Part shown: piece after piece, positions 1-5,028 of the stretch
Layout: every line of letters starts with the position of its first letter
How positions within the stretch are numbered: the first letter of the stretch is position 1
NCBI GenBank assembly: GCA_947628555.1
Contig: CANRAI010000074.1
Location: 1 to 5,326, forward strand
Reading direction: 5' to 3'
Length of the DNA stretch: 5,326 nt
DNA from: an uncultured Clostridia bacterium
GTDB lineage: Bacteria; Bacillota; Clostridia; Christensenellales; Borkfalkiaceae
Notes under the pieces: generated by a model
Databases searched by the model: none
What the model saw: the letters and a program-made list of their open reading frames with translations, nothing else
What the model was told of the DNA's origin: nothing
Translations under genes and position numbers: made by a program

Positions 1-250
1 GGCGGAAGTGCTTGCCGTTTGCGTCGCCCGCCGCGTTGCTTTTCGCCATAAGGCGGGAAACGGTAACGGGAACGCCGCTGGACGCGGCGGTTAAGAATAC
101 TGCAAATACGGTAAGGCAGATTTGGTATATGCCAAGTCCTTCCGCGCCTATCATTCTTGTCATGACTATGCGGTACAGGAAACTCAGACCTTTTTCGACT
201 GTCGAAAACGCCGTAACCTGCGCTGCGGATTTGTAAATGTTGCTCTTCAT
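1..250 (-). CDS. SpoVB/MurJ-family lipid flippase, N-terminal part (runs off window)
   Basis: Reading the minus strand from the ATG at 250-248 gives 83 uninterrupted residues that continue past the left edge of the window. Seen: a short polar start, then FLYRIVMTRMIGAEGLGIYQ (residues 24-43), a hydrophobic stretch (ICLTVFAVFLTAASSGVPVT, 44-63) and SRLMAK (65-70). The pattern 'FLYRI..(S/T)R.IGAEG.G.YQ' followed by a membrane segment and an '(S/T)RL.A' turn is the typical N-terminus of the SpoVB branch of the MOP (MurJ/Wzx) flippases. These are polytopic membrane proteins that move lipid-linked cell-wall or polysaccharide precursors outward; in Bacillus, SpoVB is needed for spore cortex formation. 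A GTG at 253-251 is in frame just before the ATG, and an in-frame TAG at 262-260 limits further extension. The Shine-Dalgarno is weak, with GGAG about 19 nt from the ATG. Family assignment is confident. Whether it is the true SpoVB orthologue or a paralogue cannot be told from 83 residues. Confidence 0.82.
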   Translation of the reverse strand, partial: MKSNIYKSAAQVTAFSTVEKGLSFLYRIVMTRMIGAEGLGIYQICLTVFAVFLTAASSGVPVTVSRLMAKSNAAGDANGKHFR

Positions 251-285
251 CACAATATTCTACAAATTTCTCCGTGCTTTTTAGA

Positions 286-313
286 ACGTTTTGTCCGCCT
301 TTTGCATATTGTA
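286..313 (+). promoter_or_regulatory. Candidate SigK-type promoter for the LysM-like gene
   Basis: GCATATTGTA at 304-313 fits the mother-cell sigma-K -10 consensus gCATAnnnTA at every fixed position. An AC dinucleotide at 286-287 lies exactly 17 bp before the CATA, which is the allowed SigK -35 core and spacing. The SigE -10 (CATACANT) fits less well. The overlapping TGTAAT at 310-315 could be a vegetative -10, but no TTGACA-like box sits at the right distance. The short degenerate motif makes chance matches possible; the match gains weight from its position about 40 bp before the LysM-like start and from the spoVB-like neighbour. Confidence 0.4.
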
Positions 314-352
314 ATAGCAAAAAATACGATTGTTGTCTTAAAGGGGGGAATT

Positions 353-625
353 TTGGGCGGGTTGCAGCTTGAAAAAAACAAATTTTACCGAATGAAGCGC
401 GGACAGAGTGCCTCGGACGTCGAAAGGGCGTTTTGCTGTCCCGTCAAGGAAAATTTTGCGGGCGCGGTGGTTTACATCCCGCCTTGCTCTCCTTACGAAG
501 TGAAGCCCTTTGAAAGTTACGCGGTTGTTGCGGAAAAATTTTCTTTATCCGAAGAATTTTTAAAAAGATTTAACTTCGGCAGAATATTGTATCCGTCGCG
601 TATAATCTATATCCCCCGCGGATAA
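353..625 (+). CDS. Small LysM-like protein, probably TTG start
   Basis: The frame encodes about 90 residues. I chose TTG at 353 because the G-rich stretch AAAGGGGGG (340-348) lies 4 nt before it; TTG at 362 is an alternative. The first in-frame ATG nearby (392) would cut into the first domain-like segment. Seen: FYRMKRGQSASDVERAF near the start, then PYEVKPFESYAVVAEKF, SLSEEFLKRFN and a terminal LYPSRIIYIPRG. The second half follows the LysM pattern (Y.V..GES...IA.KF.....L...N....+.P...I.IP), with Pro in place of the usual Gly in the turn. The first half resembles a degenerate copy. LysM domains bind peptidoglycan or cortex glycans, and Firmicute spores use several LysM proteins in their envelope. 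No signal peptide is visible, which fits a mother-cell spore-coat protein but proves nothing. The stop codon lies inside a tandem repeat array that begins within the last codons. The domain call is moderate; the exact start is uncertain. Confidence 0.6.
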   Translation: MGGLQLEKNKFYRMKRGQSASDVERAFCCPVKENFAGAVVYIPPCSPYEVKPFESYAVVAEKFSLSEEFLKRFNFGRILYPSRIIYIPRG

Positions 626-822
626 TCCATATCCCTTGCAGATAGTCTGTTCTTGCAGGTAAATTTTTACGTGCCGATAATCTAAATCCCTTGCGTATAA
701 TCTATATCCCCCGCGGATAATCTGTTCCTGCGGGTAAGTTTTACGTGCCGATAATCTATAACCCTTGCGTATAATCCATATCCCTCGCGATAGTCTGATA
801 TCCCTTGCCAATCACTCGCGGA
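582..822 (+). repeat. Degenerate ~20-bp tandem array with ~75-bp higher-order period
   Basis: The unit is close to ATAATCTATATCCCCCGCGG, with variants ending CCCTTGCGT or CCCTTGCAG. The anchor ATAATC/ATAGTC occurs at 602, 622, 642, 677, 697, 717, 751, 771 and 790. Spacings are therefore 20, 20, 35, 20, 20, 34, 20 and 19. Weaker flanking units lie at about 582 (AATATTGTATCCGTCGC) and about 809-822. Units fall in threes: the third of each of the first two triplets is fused to a spacer containing TTTTACGTGCC (667-675 and 740-749 region), giving a second-order repeat of 75 then 74 bp. The array starts inside the 3' end of the LysM-like gene and is otherwise non-coding, because its 20-bp period breaks any frame. 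There are no unique spacers and no dyad typical of CRISPR. It most likely arose by slippage or unequal exchange; function unknown. Confidence 0.88.
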
Positions 823-988
823 AAGCTATTTGCTTTATGCGCGTTTTTTAGAGCGCAGCCGTTTAAGGTTAAAGTAAGTAGTTACATAAAGCGTGTTGTC
901 GCGAAATCTTCCATTTTTAAAAGGCTTTGGGAACGATTTTTCTTTGAAGGCGGTAAGGGTTCCGCCGTGTCGCAATTACTGCTGACCG

Positions 989-996
989 CATATAAT
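989..996 (+). promoter_or_regulatory. Candidate -10 element (CATATAAT) for the cysteine-rich gene
   Basis: CATATAAT contains a perfect vegetative TATAAT (991-996) and matches the sporulation SigE -10 CATACAAT at 7 of 8 positions. No convincing -35 of either type is seen at the usual distance; the hexamer 17 bp before TATAAT is TGTCGC. If used, transcription would begin near 1003, giving a leader of roughly 40 nt that opens with the hairpin at 1010-1026. Confidence 0.33.
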
Positions 997-1009
997 GAAA
1001 TATACTTAC

Positions 1010-1026
1010 CCGCGCCCTATGCGCGG
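1010..1026 (+). promoter_or_regulatory. GC-rich hairpin in leader of the cysteine-rich gene
   Basis: CCGCGC (1010-1015) pairs perfectly with GCGCGG (1021-1026) around a 5-nt loop CCTAT. It lies 8 nt before the GGAGG ribosome binding site (1035-1039) and is not followed by a T run, so it is not a terminator. A stable stem near a predicted mRNA 5' end commonly protects transcripts from decay; that role is inference here. Confidence 0.4.
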
Positions 1027-1044
1027 AAAACAACGGAGGTTAAA

Positions 1045-1698
1045 ATGTCATTTTTTTCCAATTTTCAATCGGATAAGTGCCCGGGTACAATAAGCGGCAA
1101 TCCGTTGAACGGAATGTGCGAAAAAGTCTGTATTCAGGCGCAGAAAATTTTCGACGCCTGCATAAAGCAGCTGCAACTACAAAATCTTACCCTGACGCTT
1201 TCTAATGCGGTTCCCGCAAACCCTACATATCCGCTGACCTTTATCAGCGCCCGCTCGGTTTCGTCCTCGGGAGATATAACAAATCTAAACGTAGAAAGGC
1301 TTGTCGATAAGCCCAACTGCGCAAGAGTACAGGCGACTGTGGGAATTCCCCTCGAAGTGTTATATACCGACGCGAACGGGGTGGAGGGGTCTGCCACGGC
1401 GACGATATCCGTCGCGCAGGACGTTCTCCTGTTCGTGCCCGCACCTTCCATAATGCCTTATCGCTGCACGGCGCAAGCTTCGGCGGTCGGCGCGGAAGGC
1501 ACGTTCAACGCCGACGGCACATTTACGATAAGCGCCTGCGTTACGATAATTTTGAAGATTTCCATAGACGTGGAATTGCTTGTTCCCAGCTATGGCTATT
1601 GCGCTATACCGCCCGCACAGGACTACTCGCAGGAGGTATGCGCGGGATTCTTCGAATTGCCGCTCTATCCCCAGCAGCGCAACTGTTCTAAACAGTAA
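1045..1698 (+). CDS. Cysteine-rich hypothetical protein, possible spore-envelope family
   Basis: The gene encodes 217 residues from ATG at 1045, preceded by a perfect GGAGG (1035-1039) with 5-nt spacing. That start gives a compact protein; longer in-frame starts lack such a site. Ten cysteines are seen at residues 12, 25, 29, 39, 92, 141, 165, 186, 199 and 214. The N-terminus has the signature GMCEKVCIQAQKIFDACIKQ (23-42). After it come alternating hydrophobic/polar segments rich in T, S, V and A (about 48-180) that look like beta-strands, then a Pro/Tyr/Cys-rich tail (PSYGYCAIPP, 181-190). No signal peptide or membrane helix is seen. The 'C..VC....KI(F/Y)D.C' start resembles a group of uncharacterised Clostridia proteins with a 'KVYDSC' motif that I recall being common in spore formers; this is from memory, not a search. 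Disulfide-crosslinked spore coat or exosporium is a reasonable guess given the spoVB-like and LysM-like neighbours. It ends 34 nt before an intrinsic terminator. Confidence 0.85.
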   Translation: MSFFSNFQSDKCPGTISGNPLNGMCEKVCIQAQKIFDACIKQLQLQNLTLTLSNAVPANPTYPLTFISARSVSSSGDITNLNVERLVDKPNCARVQATVGIPLEVLYTDANGVEGSATATISVAQDVLLFVPAPSIMPYRCTAQASAVGAEGTFNADGTFTISACVTIILKISIDVELLVPSYGYCAIPPAQDYSQEVCAGFFELPLYPQQRNCSKQ

Positions 1699-1732
1699 AT
1701 CTTTATAAAACGGCGATTTGATTCAACGTTTC

Positions 1733-1767
1733 CGCCTTCTTCCTTAAAGGGAGAAGGCGTTTTCCTT
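1733..1767 (+). terminator. Intrinsic terminator after the cysteine-rich gene
   Basis: CGCCTTCTTCC (1733-1743) pairs with GGGAGAAGGCG (1749-1759), giving 11 pairs with a single G-U, closed by a 5-nt TTAAA loop. It is followed by TTTTCCTT (1760-1767). Position 34 nt after the stop at 1698 fits termination of that transcript. Confidence 0.85.
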
Positions 1768-1923
1768 AAATCCGATTTTTTTCTGTGGCAAAGAAATTTG
1801 CTGTTTGTTTTGATTTAAAATTGCCTTTAATATTGCGATTTTATTGATTTGCACAGTACTATGCGGTGCATAATACGCCACATATTCAACAAAAATTGTA
1901 AAAATGTCTATTTGTATCGGCGG

Positions 1924-1964
1924 CGGGCAAAACGCTTTAATTTTTTGCCCGAAAGTGATAAAAT
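1924..1964 (+). promoter_or_regulatory. Perfect 9-bp inverted repeat and -10 element before the phosphoesterase
   Basis: CGGGCAAAA (1924-1932) and TTTTGCCCG (1943-1951) form a perfect dyad with a 10-bp centre. Next comes TAAAAT (1959-1964), a 5-of-6 match to the vegetative -10, ending 6 nt before the ATG at 1971. The -35 position (about 1936-1941, TTTAAT) is poor and falls inside the dyad. No T run follows the second arm, so a terminator is unlikely. A repressor operator covering the promoter is the simplest reading. If this -10 is used, the mRNA would start at or next to the start codon. Confidence 0.42.
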
Positions 1965-1970
1965 GGTGCT

Positions 1971-2666
1971 ATGAACGTGTTTTCAATAAGCGATTTGCAC
2001 CTTTCGGGCAAGAACGCAAAGCCCATGGAAGTATTCGGCGCGGGGTGGGAAAATCACTTTGAAAAAATAAAATGCGATTGGCTGAAAAAGGTTTCGGTCG
2101 AAGATATTGTTTTGATTTGCGGCGACACAAGCTGGGGGATAACGCTTGAAGAAGGGCTGTTCGACCTCGATTCTTTAAAGGGGTTGCCCGGGCGTAAAGT
2201 CTTTATCCGCGGCAATCACGATTATTGGTGGAACGGCATAACGAAGCTTAGGCGGGCCGCCCCCGACGAAACTTTTTTCTTTCTCCAAAACGATTGCGTA
2301 AAATTCGGAAATATAATAATCTGCGGCTCGCGCGGGTGGACTTGTCCCGGTAGCGCCGACTACACAGCAAACGACGAAAAGCTGTATCTCCGCGAGGCGG
2401 AAAGGTTCGGTTTATGTTTTAAAGAGGTCGAAAAAATCCGTGCGGAAGAGGACAGGCTTATCGTCATGATACATTATCCGCCTTTTTCTTTGAAAGGTAA
2501 GGACACGCTTTTCACGCAGCTTTTTAAAGAACAGCGGGCTGAAAAAGTCGTGTTCGGACACTTGCACGGCGAAGCGTTTTTCCCTTTGAAAACGTTCAGA
2601 GATGGGATAGAGTACGTCTTAACTTCGTGCGACAAAGTCGGTTTTGCGCTTCAAAAAATATTGTGA
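1971..2666 (+). CDS. Calcineurin-like metallophosphoesterase
   Basis: The 231-residue protein carries all the usual motifs of the calcineurin-like phosphoesterase fold in order: SDLHLS (7-12; D8 and H10), GDTSW (51-55; bridging D52), GNHDYWW (81-87; N82, H83, D84), IHYPPF (167-172; H168) and GHLHG (196-200; H197, H199). These residues bind two metal ions and should support phosphoester hydrolysis. The length and the GDTSWG and GNHDYWW variants match a widespread bacterial group of cytosolic 'predicted phosphohydrolases'; the substrate is unknown. There is no signal peptide. The region between GNHD and IHYPPF includes ICGSRGWTCPG (117-127), a conserved-looking insert of this group. No Shine-Dalgarno is seen before the ATG. 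The gene stands alone, 273 nt after the cysteine-rich gene and 149 nt before pyrB, each with its own promoter signals, so a role in pyrimidine synthesis should not be inferred from position. Confidence 0.93.
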   Translation: MNVFSISDLHLSGKNAKPMEVFGAGWENHFEKIKCDWLKKVSVEDIVLICGDTSWGITLEEGLFDLDSLKGLPGRKVFIRGNHDYWWNGITKLRRAAPDETFFFLQNDCVKFGNIIICGSRGWTCPGSADYTANDEKLYLREAERFGLCFKEVEKIRAEEDRLIVMIHYPPFSLKGKDTLFTQLFKEQRAEKVVFGHLHGEAFFPLKTFRDGIEYVLTSCDKVGFALQKIL

Positions 2667-2725
2667 TAATGTTGACGCATCGCTTGCGGATTTTGAAAGC
2701 TCTTTGAAAAAGTTTTTTTGCAAGC

Positions 2726-2754
2726 TTTACAACGCTTTCTAAATATGATATAAT
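2726..2754 (+). promoter_or_regulatory. Housekeeping (SigA-type) promoter of the pyr operon
   Basis: TTTACA (2726-2731, 5 of 6 to TTGACA), a 17-bp spacer and a perfect TATAAT (2749-2754), preceded by TG at 2746-2747 as an extended -10. Transcription would begin near 2761, leaving about 55 nt of leader before pyrB. This is the strongest promoter in the window. Half of a 6-bp inverted repeat (AAAGCT 2696-2701 / AGCTTT 2723-2728) touches the -35. Confidence 0.85.
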
Positions 2755-2771
2755 TTTCAAGATTATAAATC

Positions 2772-2815
2772 GGCAGGCGGAAAAATGTCCGTGTTTGCCT
2801 CACGGAAGGTGACAA
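2772..2815 (+). promoter_or_regulatory. pyrB leader with two mutually exclusive hairpins
   Basis: Form 2 is TCCGTG (2788-2793) paired with CACGGA (2801-2806), a perfect 6-bp stem with a 7-nt loop that ends directly against the ribosome binding site AGGTGA (2807-2812). Form 1 uses the same TCCG (2788-2791) to pair with CGGA (2778-2781), helped by GGCA (2772-2775) with TGCC (2796-2799). The two cannot coexist. Neither is followed by a T run, so control at translation is more likely than termination. The PyrR binding-loop consensus (about AGUCCNGNGAGGYU) is not present. Stems this short are weak evidence. Confidence 0.35.
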
Positions 2816-2850
2816 ATGTTAAAATCAAAGGATTTGCTCGGGCTTCATGA
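2785..2850 (+). CDS. Possible 21-codon leader ORF overlapping pyrB start
   Basis: ATG at 2785 is preceded by AGGCGG (2775-2780, one mismatch to AGGAGG) with a 4-nt gap and opens a 21-codon frame ending in TGA at 2848-2850. It is out of frame with pyrB and overlaps its first 35 nt. The predicted peptide, beginning MSVFASRKV and ending GFARAS, has no recognisable domain. Translation would pass through hairpin form 2 and across the pyrB ribosome binding site and start, so it could compete with or modulate pyrB initiation. Enteric bacteria control pyrBI through a leader peptide, but that mechanism uses a U-rich pause and a terminator, which are absent here. It could be chance: short ORFs are common. 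Confidence 0.25.
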   Translation: MSVFASRKVTNVKIKGFARAS

Positions 2851-3745
2851 CCTGACAGCCGAAGAAATTTGCGAAATTCTCGACGGCGCCGTGGAAACGA
2901 AAAAATTTTTGCGGGGAAGTTACAGAAAGTCCGACGCCCTTGCGGGGAAATCGCTGATTACGCTTTTTTACGAAAACAGCACCCGCACCCGCACCTCGTT
3001 CGAGTTGGCGGGCAAATATCTCGGCGCAACCGAAGTCAACGTGTCGGTTGCCACAAGTTCGGTGCAGAAAGGCGAAACGCTTATAGACACGGGCGAAACC
3101 CTCGATTCGATGAAAATCGATTTTATTGCCATAAGGCACCCTATGGCGGGCGCGCCAAAGCTCCTTGCCGAGCACGTAAAAGCTTCGGTCATAAACGGCG
3201 GGGACGGCATGCACGAACATCCCACGCAGGCGCTTTTGGATATGTTCACGCTTAAAGAGCATTTCGGCAAAATCAAGGGGTTGAAAGTAGCGATACTCGG
3301 CGACATAAAGCACAGCCGTGTGGCGATGAGCAACCTTTACGGGCTTTCCAAATTGGGCGCGAAAGTTTCCATGTACGCCCCCGCGACAATGATGCCTAAG
3401 GACCTTGAAAAGCTGGGCGCTCACGTCGCGAAATCCCGCGAAGAGGCGGTGGAAGGCGCGGACGCCGTCATGGGGCTGAGGATTCAGCTTGAAAGAATGA
3501 ACGGCGGGCTGTTTCCCTCGCTTTCGGAATACGCCCGCTATTACGGCGTAAACGACGGGGTTATGAAATTTGCCAAACCCGAAGCAATAATACTTCACCC
3601 CGGTCCCGTCAACCGCGGCGTAGAGCTTACGCCCGCTCTCATAGACGGAGATAAAAGCTATATTCTCGAACAGGTTACGAACGGGCTTGCGGTCCGCATG
3701 AGCATTTTGAAACTGCTTGCCGAATACAGGGAGAAAAACCTATGA
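2816..3745 (+). CDS. pyrB: Aspartate carbamoyltransferase, catalytic chain
   Basis: It catalyses carbamoyl phosphate + L-aspartate to N-carbamoyl-L-aspartate, the committed step of pyrimidine synthesis, in the cytosol as catalytic trimers. The 309-residue length is typical. Seen: the carbamoyl-phosphate loop STRTRTSFE (55-63), the SSVQKGET '80s loop' with K85 that reaches into the neighbouring active site (81-88), RHP (107-109), HEHPTQALLD (133-142; H135, Q138), ILGDIKHSRVAMSN (160-173; R168), MGLRIQLERM (aspartate-binding '230s' region, R222 and Q224) and HPGPVNRG (261-268). All expected catalytic residues are present. ATG at 2816 has AGGTGA (2807-2812) just upstream. The stop overlaps the pyrC start (ATGA, 3742-3745), indicating translational coupling. 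No pyrI follows, so classical CTP feedback through a regulatory chain would need a gene elsewhere; many Gram-positive enzymes lack it. The family is certain. Confidence 0.98.
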   Translation: MLKSKDLLGLHDLTAEEICEILDGAVETKKFLRGSYRKSDALAGKSLITLFYENSTRTRTSFELAGKYLGATEVNVSVATSSVQKGETLIDTGETLDSMKIDFIAIRHPMAGAPKLLAEHVKASVINGGDGMHEHPTQALLDMFTLKEHFGKIKGLKVAILGDIKHSRVAMSNLYGLSKLGAKVSMYAPATMMPKDLEKLGAHVAKSREEAVEGADAVMGLRIQLERMNGGLFPSLSEYARYYGVNDGVMKFAKPEAIILHPGPVNRGVELTPALIDGDKSYILEQVTNGLAVRMSILKLLAEYREKNL

Positions 3746-5010
3746 AGCTGCTGATAAAAAACGGAACTCTCGTACTTCCCGATGGTGAAATAAAATACGA
3801 TTTACTAATAAAAGACGGCAAAATAGCCGAAATCGCCCAAAAGATAGAGGACGATTGCCCGACGTTAGAAGCGCGCGGCAGGCATATATTCCCGGGGCTT
3901 ATAGATATGCACGTGCACTTGCGTGAGCCGGGCTTCGAGGGCAAAGAGGACATAAAAAGCGGTTCGGAGGCTGCGGTTAAGGGGGGAGTTACACAGGTTT
4001 GCTGTATGCCCAACACAAATCCCGTCTGCGACAACGCCGTTGTCGCCTCCTATATAGAAAACCGCGCAAAAGAGGTCAATCTCTGCAAAATCCACCCGAT
4101 AGGCGCAATCACCCGCGGCCAGCAGGGCGAGGCGTTGTCCGACATCGGCAAAATGAAATCGGCGGGCGTTGTGGCTTTGAGCGACGACGGAAAATCGGTT
4201 ATGAATTCCTATATAATGCGCCTTGCAATGGAATACGCAAACGACTTCGGATTAAAATGTCTTTGCCATTGCGAGGACGCGAACCTTGTTGACGGTGGAG
4301 TGGTGAACGAGGGATATAATTCCACGCTCACAGGGCTTAAAGGCAGCCCCCGCGCCGTCGAGGATATTATGATTGCCCGCGAAATCGCGCTTTCAGAAAG
4401 CCTTGGTATTCCCGTGCATATCTGCCATGTTTCGACGTACAGTGGAGTGGAAATCATTCGAAGCGCAAAAGCGCGCGGCGTTAAGGTCACGGCGGAAACA
4501 TGCCCGCACTATTTTATTCTGACAGACGATATTATCACTTCTTACGATACTTTTACAAAAGTCAATCCCCCTGTGCGCGAACGCCGTGACGTAGAGGAGA
4601 TTATCCGCGGCTTGCAGGACGGCACGATAGATTGCATAGTCACCGACCACGCGCCTCATTCTGCGAAGGACAAGCAGGTGGAATACAACCTTGCCGCGTT
4701 CGGCATAAGCGGGATAGAAACAAGCCTTGCTTTAAGTTATACTTACCTTGTAAAAACGGGTAAACTTACCCTTTCGGGGCTTGCCGAAAAGACAAGCCGT
4801 GCCGCGGCAAGAATTTTGGGGCTGGAAGGGGGAGAAATAAAAGTGGGCGCCCCTGCGGACCTTGCGGTGGTTGATTTTAATAAATCTTACGTCATCGACG
4901 GAAATAAATTTGTTTCCAAAGGCAAAAATACTCCTTTCAAAGGCTATAAAGTTTTCGGCGAAGTGCAATACACCCTTGTTGACGGCGAAATAAAATATAA
5001 AACCGAATAA
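3742..5010 (+). CDS. pyrC: Dihydroorotase, class I
   Basis: It catalyses reversible cyclisation of N-carbamoyl-L-aspartate to dihydroorotate, the third step of the pathway. The 422-residue length and motif set match the class I (Bacillus/Aquifex type) amidohydrolases rather than the shorter E. coli class. Seen: N-terminal beta-sandwich strands (1-50), the metal motif DMHVHLREPG (55-64; H57, H59, substrate R61), GGVTQVCCMPNTNP (81-94; N93), IGAITRG (120-126), ALSDDGK (145-151; D149 is the Asp that replaces the carboxylated lysine in this class), CHCED (175-179; H176), ICHVST (H229), AETCPHYF, TDHAPHS (D302, H303) and GISGIET. A C-terminal beta-sandwich follows (ADLAVVDFN onward). The active site appears complete. 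Ribosome binding site AGGGAGA (3728-3734) lies within pyrB. In Aquifex, class I dihydroorotase forms a complex with PyrB; the tight pyrB-pyrC coupling makes this plausible but is inference. Confidence 0.98.
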   Translation: MKLLIKNGTLVLPDGEIKYDLLIKDGKIAEIAQKIEDDCPTLEARGRHIFPGLIDMHVHLREPGFEGKEDIKSGSEAAVKGGVTQVCCMPNTNPVCDNAVVASYIENRAKEVNLCKIHPIGAITRGQQGEALSDIGKMKSAGVVALSDDGKSVMNSYIMRLAMEYANDFGLKCLCHCEDANLVDGGVVNEGYNSTLTGLKGSPRAVEDIMIAREIALSESLGIPVHICHVSTYSGVEIIRSAKARGVKVTAETCPHYFILTDDIITSYDTFTKVNPPVRERRDVEEIIRGLQDGTIDCIVTDHAPHSAKDKQVEYNLAAFGISGIETSLALSYTYLVKTGKLTLSGLAEKTSRAAARILGLEGGEIKVGAPADLAVVDFNKSYVIDGNKFVSKGKNTPFKGYKVFGEVQYTLVDGEIKYKTE

Positions 5011-5028
5011 ATATAAGGGCTTAACGGT

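Larger units (their letters stand above)
823..1044. other. Non-coding stretch between repeat array and cysteine-rich gene
   Basis: No convincing gene is seen here. An open frame extends upstream from the cysteine-rich gene to 805, but its translation is low-complexity, basic and unlike any domain. The strong ribosome binding site at 1035-1039 argues that translation begins at 1045. The stretch contains a 5-bp GC stem (949-953 with 962-966, loop 954-961) without a following T run, and a weak GCGC/GCGC pairing near 839-856. The promoter-like CATATAAT and the leader hairpin at its right end are listed separately. No terminator for the LysM-like gene was found, so read-through into the downstream gene is possible. 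Confidence 0.6.

Noticed and set aside
122..352. Upstream extension of the LysM-like frame to an ATG at 122
   Set aside because: It would overlap the flippase N-terminus antiparallel and span the divergent promoter region, and the extra residues show no domain. A G-rich ribosome binding site directly precedes TTG 353.
560..811. Minus-strand open frame of 83 codons across the repeat array
   Set aside because: It is a translation of the 20-bp repeats themselves, overlaps the LysM-like gene, has no ribosome binding site, and its repetitive look comes from the DNA repeat.
582..822. CRISPR array
   Set aside because: Units are contiguous, degenerate and about 20 bp, and the intervening segments are themselves repeats rather than unique spacers. 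No cas genes are seen.
805..1044. N-terminal extension of the cysteine-rich protein by 80 residues
   Set aside because: The extension starts inside the repeat array, has no ribosome binding site and no domain. GGAGG at 1035-1039 fixes the start at 1045.
1850..1870. TGCAC/GTGCA inverted repeat with AGTACT in the loop
   Set aside because: Only 5 bp with an 11-nt loop and no promoter of quality around it; expected by chance in an AT-rich gap.
1924..2010. Near direct repeat CGGGCAAAACGC (1924-1935) and CGGGCAAGAACGC (about 1998-2010)
   Set aside because: The second copy lies in the phosphoesterase coding sequence (SGKNA) and differs by an insertion; probably coincidence.
2696..2728. Possible terminator or long dyad after the phosphoesterase (AAAGCT / AGCTTT, T7 run at 2713-2719)
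   Set aside because: The stem next to the T run is only CTTT/AAAG with a 3-nt loop, and the outer arms are 6 bp and far apart. Too weak to call.
2761..2815. PyrR binding site or uridine-sensing attenuator
   Set aside because: The conserved PyrR loop sequence is absent and no hairpin followed by a T run lies between the promoter and pyrB.
2825..3598. Long minus-strand frame (257 codons) opposite pyrB
   Set aside because: The opposite strand is an unmistakable complete pyrB. The antisense frame has no recognisable motif or ribosome binding site and reflects codon bias.
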